The notes beneath the pieces were generated by a model that ran no database searches, had not been told where the DNA came from, and was given only the letters and a program-made list of their open reading frames with translations. From the NCBI RefSeq assembly GCF_000293885.2, contig NZ_CP010945.1, positions 4,608,001-4,672,000 on the forward strand: DNA of 64,000 nt, in the 5' to 3' direction. Source of the DNA: Pseudomonas fluorescens NCIMB 11764. GTDB lineage: Bacteria > Pseudomonadota > Gammaproteobacteria > Pseudomonadales > Pseudomonadaceae. The position numbers and the translations under genes are program-made. Below are positions 57,333 through 64,000 of the stretch, in pieces; the stretch's first letter is position 1, and each line of letters starts with the position of its first letter.

Positions 57333-58568
57333 TTAGCCGACAGATCTTAACGGGATCGTGTCATTGAGCTGCTCAAGCATCGTTTTGCAGTACCAGTCAT
57401 CAAACTGGCACACACCAATTTCGCTGGCCACCGACAACGGACCTGGCTCGAAAGCTGGAGAGCTGACACCCACCTGTGCACCTTCAACCAAGGTGCGGTC
57501 CTGGTCATTGGTGGCAAGCCAAACCTTGGTCAGGCGATCGATGTCGTAGTCGACACCTTCCTGCGCGTCCTTCTTGACGAGCCATTTTGTAGTGACCAAC
57601 GTCTCGCCCGGACCGATGGGCAGAACGCGGAAGCTCAGCGCGTGATCGCCCAGAAAGTGGTTCCAGGTTGATGGGTAGTTGAAATAAAGCAGCGCACCGA
57701 TGTTGGCCTCACCGGTGGTGTCCAACCGGCCAGCGACCGCAGGCTTGCCATCCATTGTGTAGCTGACGGCCCCGGAAAACAGGGGAATGCGCGTCATTCG
57801 GAAACGACCTTCATCATCCATGACCAATCGGCTAGGCAGACCGGCCGCCTCGCAGCGATCCCAGTGCTCCTTGAGTTCGAGATCTTCATCGCCGCCGGCG
57901 CCGCCCACGGATGGATTGTCCACGAATGAATGCATTAATTCCGGGTGAGTAAAATCGCAGTGGTAGCACTCACGGTTGTTCTCGAACACCAGTTTCCAGT
58001 TGCCTTTCTCGATGATGTTCGACTCAAACGCGACTTTGCAGTCGTCCAGGTTATGAGGCGCAACGAAAGGGGTGACGGATTTTCTGAACGACGAAAAGTC
58101 TGGGGCGACATCTGCTACGCACACGTAGATGTACGTTTCGACGACCTCACAATGCACGGACTTCAACCCATGCTGAGACTTGTCGAAATCTTCCCCCATG
58201 TTCCCGGCGAACAGCAGGCGGCCATCCAGTTCGAATGTCCATTTGTGGTAAGGGCACACCAGCTTGGCGACCTTGCCGCTTGCTTCCGGGCACACCTTGG
58301 AACCGCGATGGCGACAGGCGTTGTGGAAGGCACGGATCTGCTTGTCTGCGCCGCGCACGATAGCGACCGGGTAATCGCCGATTTGCAGCGACATGTATTG
58401 ACCCGATTTCTCCAGCTCAAATGTGTGCCCGGCGAAGATCCAGCTTTTGTGCCAGATCTGTTGCAGATCCTGCCTGTAAACGTCGGGATCGCTATAAAGG
58501 GCACCTGGCAGCGCGTGGTCAGGCTTGCGCTGCGCGATTAGATTTGAAACTGCCGATTTAGTGCTCAC
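57333..58568 (-). CDS. Rieske non-heme iron oxygenase alpha subunit (GbcA/stachydrine-demethylase-like)
   Basis: This 411-residue oxygenase has an N-terminal Rieske 2Fe-2S centre (Cys85-x-His87 and Cys105-x2-His108, in ACRHRGSKVC and CPYHKW). It also has a catalytic mononuclear-iron domain with His203 and His208 in ENNRECYHCDFTHPE. The arrangement fits Rieske N-demethylases of betaines, such as GbcA for glycine betaine and stachydrine or carnitine enzymes, rather than aromatic dioxygenases with a beta subunit. I chose GTG at 58568, with GGAG upstream; a TTG at 58592 would be an alternative. No reductase gene is seen in the window. It is divergent from the lyase-ALDH-oxidase operon. Confidence 0.85.
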   Translation of the reverse strand: MSTKSAVSNLIAQRKPDHALPGALYSDPDVYRQDLQQIWHKSWIFAGHTFELEKSGQYMSLQIGDYPVAIVRGADKQIRAFHNACRHRGSKVCPEASGKVAKLVCPYHKWTFELDGRLLFAGNMGEDFDKSQHGLKSVHCEVVETYIYVCVADVAPDFSSFRKSVTPFVAPHNLDDCKVAFESNIIEKGNWKLVFENNRECYHCDFTHPELMHSFVDNPSVGGAGGDEDLELKEHWDRCEAAGLPSRLVMDDEGRFRMTRIPLFSGAVSYTMDGKPAVAGRLDTTGEANIGALLYFNYPSTWNHFLGDHALSFRVLPIGPGETLVTTKWLVKKDAQEGVDYDIDRLTKVWLATNDQDRTLVEGAQVGVSSPAFEPGPLSVASEIGVCQFDDWYCKTMLEQLNDTIPLRSVG

Positions 58569-59313
58569 GGTCAACACACTCCAAAATACCAAGGGGGCGA
58601 CACATTCAGCCTGCTCAGCGAGGTGAGGCCAAACGGTCCTGAGTTCGCAGTACCGTCTGTGGATGCAAGCCCATCAAACCGTGCTGCTGCTAGCCGCGAT
58701 CCGGAACGTTTTGCCACGTCCAGGAAGCGTTTTACGAAAAATGTGCCTTCTTGGATGGTGGTGCCATCCGTGCACTCATCTCGATCGAATCCTTATTACG
58801 GCAGACAATTCCGTAATGCCGATGTTTGCGTCAATAGCAACATTTCTACAGCACCTTATTCAAGCCTGAGCAAACAGACTCTAACTAATGGAGCGAATGC
58901 TCGCGAAATTCACTTATCCAATTAGTCGGTAGAATATCGCTGTTGTAAGGCTACGACGGTAATCATGCATCAACAAGAAACATTTACTCTTATCAATGCA
59001 TAAACAAATGTTATCGATTGAGGTCGCGGCCGCGCTGATTAAATTTCAAGTCATTGAAATAAAAGAAAAATATATTTTCAAGGGCGGGTGAAGCAACCAT
59101 CTGGAACTGTAGGCGCGAGAAATACACTCTATTGACCACCTTCTTGGCCCATGCCAGTCTGGATTCAACAGTTAAGCAAAGTGCCGCAATTGATCTCATG
59201 TTTGAGCCTGGGCATCCGCCCCGTGAAAACATGAAGATTTTTATCGCGCCTAAAGGCATCCAGGCTAACGCGCTCGTTGATCTTCCACCTAACTCGCATT
59301 CGGAGCATTTATC
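58569..59313. other. 745-nt divergent intergenic region, AT-rich, no secure gene
   Basis: This is the promoter region between the Rieske oxygenase (leftward) and the lyase operon (rightward). It is AT-rich at about 58880-59080. A TTG-initiated 61-codon frame at 59132-59317 ends exactly over the TTG start of the lyase gene, but it has no recognised similarity and may be chance. I see no clear operator by eye. Confidence 0.45.
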
Positions 59314-60225
59314 TTGAAATTTGAAGGTATTTATACGCCAGCAGTAACTCCTTATAACTCTGATGGGGAGATTGACTGGAACGTGTACTCGGAAGTCTTG
59401 GAGTCGCTGATTGAGGCGAAGGTGCATGGCATTATTATTGGCGGGTCGACCGGCGAATATTATGCGCAGACGTCGGAAGAACGTACCGAGTTAGCGGCCT
59501 ACGCCAAAGATGTGATCGGCACTCGGGTGCAACTGATCGTCAGTACCGGGGCGATCCGTACCGAAGACGCGGTTCAGTACGCCAAGGATGCCAAATCGAT
59601 CAAAGCGGACGCCATTCTCGTCACCAGCCCGCCGTATGCGCTGCCGACCTCCCAAGAGAACGCGATTCACGCATTGACCATTGATCGCGCCGCCGACCTG
59701 CCGATCATGCTTTACAACTATCCGGGGCGCATGTGCGTTTCGATGGATGAAGAATATTTCACGCGTGTCAGCCAGTCGAAAAACGTCGTCGCCATCAAGG
59801 AAAGTTCCGGCGACATGGGCCAGGTGCATATGCTGGCCCGGCAGTTCCCCAACATCGCCTTGTCCTGCGGATGGGACGACCAGGCCCTCGAGTTTTTTGC
59901 CTGGGGTGCCCGTAGCTGGGTGTGTGCAGGTTCCAACTTCCTGCCCAGGGAACACGTGGCGCTTTATGAAGCCTGCGTGATCGAAAAGAACTTCGACAAA
60001 GGCCGTCAGATCATGTCGGCAATGATGCCGCTGATGAATGCCCTGGACGGCGGCAAGTTCGTGCAGTCGATCAAGTACGGCTGCGAAGTGGCCGGATTGA
60101 AAGTCGGTAACGTGCGCCTGCCATTGCAGCCCCTTGAAGCGGACGAAAAGCAGAATTTCGCGTCGGTCATTACTGAACTCAAACGTAACGTAGCCAATGT
60201 TTCTTCGGGAGCCAGCCATGGGTGA
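59314..60225 (+). CDS. DapA/NanA-family class I aldolase-lyase
   Basis: This 303-residue TIM-barrel protein belongs to the dihydrodipicolinate synthase family. Schiff-base Lys162 lies in VVAIKESSGD, Tyr134 in LYNYPGR with Arg139 for a carboxylate, and the GGSTGEYY loop and Tyr108 match E. coli DapA. Outside lysine synthesis such proteins are lyases or deaminases, for example the pyrroline-4-hydroxy-2-carboxylate deaminase of hydroxyproline breakdown; PA0223 of P. aeruginosa is a similar uncharacterised member as I recall it. It starts at a TTG (59314) with GGAG 8 nt upstream. It overlaps the next gene by 8 nt. Confidence 0.88.
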   Translation: MKFEGIYTPAVTPYNSDGEIDWNVYSEVLESLIEAKVHGIIIGGSTGEYYAQTSEERTELAAYAKDVIGTRVQLIVSTGAIRTEDAVQYAKDAKSIKADAILVTSPPYALPTSQENAIHALTIDRAADLPIMLYNYPGRMCVSMDEEYFTRVSQSKNVVAIKESSGDMGQVHMLARQFPNIALSCGWDDQALEFFAWGARSWVCAGSNFLPREHVALYEACVIEKNFDKGRQIMSAMMPLMNALDGGKFVQSIKYGCEVAGLKVGNVRLPLQPLEADEKQNFASVITELKRNVANVSSGASHG

Positions 60226-61735
60226 TCTACTGAGCAAGGCCGAATACGCCGCTCTGGCCAAAGACATTTCGTTGCCATCCAAGGCGTTCATCAATGGCGC
60301 ATTCAAGCCCGCAATGTCCGGCAAAACCTTCGCCACGAACAATCCGGCGACCGGTGACTTTTTGACCGACGTCGCAGCGTGTTCGTCCGATGATGTCGAC
60401 TTCGCGGTGAGCAATGCCAAGGAGGCCTTTGAAGATGGACGCTGGAGATCTGTTTCTCCTCGAGAGCGCAAAGCGGTTCTGTTGAAGTTTGCAAACCTGC
60501 TTGAAAGCCATCAATACGAACTGGCCGTCCTCGAAAGTCTCGATAGCGGCAAACCCGTCAGTGAATGTCAGTTGGTCGACATTCCGGACACCATCCACAC
60601 GATTCGCTGGCACGCAGAACTGATCGACAAGATTTATGACAACACCGCCCCGGTGGGCAGCGACGCGCTGACCATGGTGGTCCGGGAGCCGATCGGCGTG
60701 GTGGGCTGCGTATTGCCCTGGAACTTCCCGCTGCTGATGCTGGCCTGGAAAATCGGCCCGGCGCTCGCCGCGGGCTGTTCGGTCATCGTCAAGCCTGCTG
60801 AACAAACCTCGCTGACCACGTTGCGCGTCGCGCAGCTGGCGTTTGAAGCCGGTGTTCCCGCTGGTGTACTCAACATTGTCACCGGCACGGGCAAAGACGT
60901 CGGTGAGCCGATCGGTTTGCATAAAGATGTCGACATGGTCAGCTTCACCGGCTCCACCGCGACCGGCCGCCGCTTCCTGCATTACGCCGCCGATTCGAAC
61001 CTGAAACGCATCGTCCTTGAGTGCGGCGGAAAAAATCCGGCTGTGGTGATGGACGATGCCCAAGACCTGGATCTCGTCGCCCAGCACGTGGTCAATGGCG
61101 CGTTCTGGAACATGGGAGAAAACTGCTCCGCAACCTCGCGCCTGATCGTCCACGCGTCCGTGAAAGACGAACTGCTGGAGCGCATGGGCGCCTACATCCG
61201 TGAATGGAAGATGGGTGACCCACTGGATCCGGAAAACCGCGTAGGGTCGCTGGTCAGCCCTGAGCATTTTGCCAAAGTGAAGTCCTACCTTGAGCACGCC
61301 GCCGCCGGAAAGCTTGAGGTGGTTTACGGTGGCGCAACCAAAGACGGTGCCTTTGTAGAGCCGACGGTGATTGACGGTGTTGGTCGAGACAATCGGCTGT
61401 TCCAGGAGGAGATCTTCGGCCCGATTCTTTCGGTCACCACCTTCAACACGATCTCCGAGGCCATTGCGCTGGCCAATGACACGGTCTACGGCCTGGCGGC
61501 CTCTGTTTACACCGGCAGCCTGCGGCGGGCAATCAAGTTGTCGCGGGAAATTCGCGCGGGCATCGTCACCGTGAATTGCTTTGGTGAGGGCGACGCATCG
61601 ACCCCCTTCGGTGGCTACAAGGAGTCGGGCTTCGGCGGTCGGGACAAATCCATTTTTGCCCATGACCAGTACACCGAAATCAAAACCATCTGGATCGATG
61701 TGTCTGATCGGTCGGATGAAGAGACCGAAAAATGA
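60218..61735 (+). CDS. Aldehyde dehydrogenase (PuuC/KauB-like)
   Basis: This 505-residue NAD(P)+-dependent enzyme oxidises an aldehyde, likely an amino- or semialdehyde. Catalytic Cys303 is in GENCSATSRL, the general-base Glu268 in LECGGKNP, VLPWNFPLLM near 166 and FTGSTATGR near 243 are the cofactor regions, and the C-terminal FGGYKESGFGGRDKS segment is typical. The overall sequence follows the gamma-glutamyl-aminobutyraldehyde dehydrogenase group. It starts at 60218 with GGGAG upstream and overlaps both the lyase stop and the following oxidoreductase start, so it is part of a tight operon. Confidence 0.9.
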   Translation: MGDLLSKAEYAALAKDISLPSKAFINGAFKPAMSGKTFATNNPATGDFLTDVAACSSDDVDFAVSNAKEAFEDGRWRSVSPRERKAVLLKFANLLESHQYELAVLESLDSGKPVSECQLVDIPDTIHTIRWHAELIDKIYDNTAPVGSDALTMVVREPIGVVGCVLPWNFPLLMLAWKIGPALAAGCSVIVKPAEQTSLTTLRVAQLAFEAGVPAGVLNIVTGTGKDVGEPIGLHKDVDMVSFTGSTATGRRFLHYAADSNLKRIVLECGGKNPAVVMDDAQDLDLVAQHVVNGAFWNMGENCSATSRLIVHASVKDELLERMGAYIREWKMGDPLDPENRVGSLVSPEHFAKVKSYLEHAAAGKLEVVYGGATKDGAFVEPTVIDGVGRDNRLFQEEIFGPILSVTTFNTISEAIALANDTVYGLAASVYTGSLRRAIKLSREIRAGIVTVNCFGEGDASTPFGGYKESGFGGRDKSIFAHDQYTEIKTIWIDVSDRSDEETEK

Positions 61736-63078
61736 GCACCCATACCATCAAGCGCCTGCCGGTAGACACCGGGGTTTCGGGTTGGGAGGCGATTTCCGCA
61801 CGCACTGCGCCTGTCCGCATGCTTGATGGAAACGTGACGGCGGATTGGCTGATCATCGGTGCCGGCTTTGCCGGCCTGTCCGCCGCTCGCAGACTTTCAC
61901 AGCTGCACCCGGGTGACAGCATTGTTGTTGTCGATGCTCATGAGGTCGCCAAGGGGCCGGCGGGCAGGAACTCGGGTTTCATGATTGATGTGCCGCACAG
62001 TCTGTCGTCCGGGGAATACTCCGTGGCGAGTGAGTCTGCAACGGCGCTGGAAATTGCGCAGAACCGCTTTGCGATTGCTTTTGCCGCTGCCGCCGCGCGG
62101 GAGTACGGCATGTCTACCGACACGTTCGACCCTTCCGGGAAGATCAACGCGGCCGCCACTGAACGGGGATTGAAGCTGAACGTCAATTACGCTCAATCCC
62201 TTGAACGCATTGGCGAGAAGTTCGAGATGTTTGATGCCGCGCACATGCGCGAAATCACCGGGTCCACCTATTACCACGGCGGAATCTACACCCCCGGCGC
62301 AGTGATGATTCAACCCGCGCAATACATCAGGGACCTGGCAGCAGGGCTCGAAGGTAAAATCACGCTGTTCGAACGCTCTCCGATTATTGAATTGACCAAG
62401 CAGGGAAGTGGCTGGAGCGCTCGTTCTGATAACGGGACGGTGTACGCGCCCAAGGTCATTCTGGGCGTTAACGGGCACATCGAAGACTTTGGCCATTATC
62501 AAGGCCGCCTGTTGCACGTCTTCACTTACGCGTCCATGACGGCCGCTTACAGTGATGATGTATTCAGCAAAGAGGTGCCGGGCAAGGCCAGGTGGGCGTT
62601 GTTGCCGGCGGATCCAATGGGCGCGACCGTTCGCAAGATCTCTTCAGACGGTCAATCGCGTATCGTCATCCGGACAAAGTTCACCTATGACCCGAGTATT
62701 CAGGTCACTCCAGAGCGGGTAGCTGCGGTGGCCAAAGAACAGCGACATTCCTTGGATGCGCGCTTTCCCGAATTGAAATCCACTGCGTTGGAATTCAGTT
62801 GGGCCGGCCGTCTGTGCCTGAGTCGAAACAGCGCGGCTGCATTTGGCGAGATTGAAGAAAACCTGTATTCGGCTTGCTGCGAAAACGGGCTGGGTACTGT
62901 GAAAAGCACCCTGGCAGGTGTGATGGCTGCGGAGTTGGCATCGGGTACGCGTTCGGAGTTTCTTGATAGCTTCAGTCACGCACCTGGCCCCAGCAAACTA
63001 CCACCCCGGATAATAACGAAGCTGGGCGTCAGTTCGGTTATTCGCTGGCATGAGTTTTGGGCCGGGCGAGAAGGCTAG
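61732..63078 (+). CDS. FAD-dependent amine/amino-acid oxidoreductase (DAO family)
   Basis: This 448-residue flavoprotein of the D-amino-acid oxidase/PuuB-like family oxidises a C-N bond. The dinucleotide motif is WLIIGAGFAGLSAARRL (G43-x-G45-x2-G48), followed by DAHEVAKGPAGRNSGF, the HIS/flavin-contact-like region of PuuB-type oxidases. The later WAGRLCLSRNSAAAFG and CCENGLGTVKSTLAG segments are also typical. The first ATG overlaps the aldehyde dehydrogenase stop by 4 nt. A DMT transporter follows 69 nt later. Substrate candidates include N-methyl amino acids, D-hydroxyproline or polyamines; sequence alone cannot decide. Confidence 0.85.
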   Translation: MSTHTIKRLPVDTGVSGWEAISARTAPVRMLDGNVTADWLIIGAGFAGLSAARRLSQLHPGDSIVVVDAHEVAKGPAGRNSGFMIDVPHSLSSGEYSVASESATALEIAQNRFAIAFAAAAAREYGMSTDTFDPSGKINAAATERGLKLNVNYAQSLERIGEKFEMFDAAHMREITGSTYYHGGIYTPGAVMIQPAQYIRDLAAGLEGKITLFERSPIIELTKQGSGWSARSDNGTVYAPKVILGVNGHIEDFGHYQGRLLHVFTYASMTAAYSDDVFSKEVPGKARWALLPADPMGATVRKISSDGQSRIVIRTKFTYDPSIQVTPERVAAVAKEQRHSLDARFPELKSTALEFSWAGRLCLSRNSAAAFGEIEENLYSACCENGLGTVKSTLAGVMAAELASGTRSEFLDSFSHAPGPSKLPPRIITKLGVSSVIRWHEFWAGREG

Positions 63079-63147
63079 CGAATTCAAGTTGTCGGCTATT
63101 GACCGACTTCAAAGTCTGATCGGAACGATCTACGAAGGAAAACTTGA

Positions 63148-64000
63148 TTGAAGAGCGACCGAACAAACAACACCGCGCACTTAACGACGCCCACCGTTAT
63201 CGCCACTCCTGGGGTCACAAGGCCCCAGCTCGGGATATTTTTATGCCTGCTTTCAATGCTGATCTTTGCCAGCCAGGACGGCATAACCAAGGTGCTGGTC
63301 AAAGACTTCCCGGTCGCCCAATTGGTCATGGTGCGTTATTGGGTGTTTGTCGTTTTTGCTCTCGGATATGCCGCCTACCAAGGTAGGGTAAAGGCGTCGT
63401 TTCGCAGTAAGCATCCCTGGCTCCAAATCCTTCGAGCGTTGCTGGCCGTGGGCGAAACCATACTGTTCGCGGTGGGGCTACGACATTTGGGCCTGGCGGA
63501 AATGCACGCGATATACGCGGTATTTCCGCTGATGACACTGGCCTTGGCGGGAGCGTTGCTTGGGGAGTTCATCGGCCTTCGGCGCTGGGTTGCTGCCGCG
63601 ATAGGGTTCACCGGCACACTGATCATCCTCCGGCCAGGCGCAGGCGTCTTTGAACTCGCGGCGCTGATTCCGCTGGTGGCTGCTTTGGCATTCGCGGTGT
63701 TCAACGTACTTACCCGCCGGATTAGCCTGCACGACTCCCTTGCTACGAACATGCTCTTTATGGCGTGTGTGGGTGCCCTGACGGTCACATTTGCAGGGCT
63801 GCCGGCATGGGTTTCTCCGACTCCAGTCCAGGGCCTCTTGATGGGGTTACTGGCATTGACGGGAGTAGTCGCACAGATTCTCTTCATTCAAGCATTGAAA
63901 TACGCAACCGCTTCTAGCTTGCAGCCTTTCAACTATGCGCTTCTGGTATTCGCCACGCTGATTGGTGTCATCGTTTTTGCCGAGCGCCCTGATACCTGGG
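63148..64000 (+). CDS. EamA/DMT-family transporter (partial, cut by window end)
   Basis: The first 284 residues of a drug/metabolite transporter are visible. They include about eight or more hydrophobic segments with EamA features (LIFASQDGITKVLVK, LLAVGETILFAVGLRHLGLAEMHAIYAVFPL read in parts, GEFIGLRRWVAAAIGFTGTLIILRPG). It begins at a TTG (63148) with AAGGAA about 10 nt upstream; the first Met in frame is well inside the first span. The frame is open to the window end. It probably exports a metabolite of the upstream pathway. Confidence 0.8.
   Translation, partial: MKSDRTNNTAHLTTPTVIATPGVTRPQLGIFLCLLSMLIFASQDGITKVLVKDFPVAQLVMVRYWVFVVFALGYAAYQGRVKASFRSKHPWLQILRALLAVGETILFAVGLRHLGLAEMHAIYAVFPLMTLALAGALLGEFIGLRRWVAAAIGFTGTLIILRPGAGVFELAALIPLVAALAFAVFNVLTRRISLHDSLATNMLFMACVGALTVTFAGLPAWVSPTPVQGLLMGLLALTGVVAQILFIQALKYATASSLQPFNYALLVFATLIGVIVFAERPDTW

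Noticed and set aside
58623..58925. 100-residue frame upstream of the Rieske gene
   Set aside because: Low-complexity Ser/Asn-rich translation without ribosome site or similarity; treated as promoter region.
60227..61663. 478-codon leftward frame opposite the aldehyde dehydrogenase
   Set aside because: Antisense shadow; no motifs, and the rightward frame has all catalytic residues.

Overview
The window looks like a chromosome segment of a fluorescent Pseudomonas (P. fluorescens group). This rests on high GC, two OprD-family porins, a fdnGHI-fdhE-selA-selB-selC block in the Pseudomonas order, and many short palindromic REP-like elements (GTGGCGAGGGAGC... and GTGGGAGCTAGC...) between genes. 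I see no prophage, insertion sequence or CRISPR array.

Layout. 0-6.5 kb holds ordinary single genes: hemerythrin, a CPA1 Na+/H+ antiporter, a Yip1-domain membrane protein, a CinA-family amidase, an SDR and a PatB-type C-S lyase. 6.8-16.3 kb is a self-contained selenocysteine module. It encodes a Tat-exported formate dehydrogenase-N with an in-frame UGA and an adjacent SECIS hairpin, its Fe-S and cytochrome subunits, the assembly factor FdhE, SelA, SelB and tRNA-Sec. 16.3-18.4 kb has an OprD porin and an isochorismatase-like hydrolase.

18.5-27.6 kb is a complete short-chain polyhydroxyalkanoate (PHB) locus: a phaB-phaA-phaC operon, a divergent AraC-type regulator, a phasin, the repressor PhaR, and a 794-residue DUF3141 protein. 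The DUF3141 protein appears to carry a Cys-Asp-His triad like that of PHA synthase. Two TGC-N3-GCA palindromes lie between the DUF3141 and phasin genes and are good candidates for PhaR operators. An intrinsic-terminator-like hairpin sits between phaA and phaC. 27.8-37.9 kb adds a second OprD porin, an acyl-CoA dehydrogenase, ActP with its small DUF485 partner, an acyl-CoA ligase and a divergent FixL/FixJ-like two-component pair. Together these could feed short-chain acids into acetyl-CoA and PHB.

38-48.8 kb is mixed: an AI-2E family permease, a decayed gene (39.07-39.38 kb), a MaoC dehydratase, a chemoreceptor, a SulP transporter, a three-gene surface-polymer-like cluster (sialidase-like protein, small membrane protein, LTA-synthase-like transferase) and an orphan thymidylate-kinase-like P-loop protein.

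48.9-64 kb is the most interesting accessory region. It contains an MFS exporter, a GlxA-type AraC regulator, an MmgE/PrpD protein, a ProXWV-type quaternary-amine ABC importer, a LysR regulator, a GbcA-like Rieske oxygenase, and a tightly overlapping operon of DapA-family lyase, aldehyde dehydrogenase and FAD amine oxidoreductase, followed by a DMT transporter cut by the window end. The combination suggests uptake, N-demethylation and breakdown of a betaine-like compound. A hydroxyproline-betaine-type route is one testable idea, but the substrate cannot be read from sequence.
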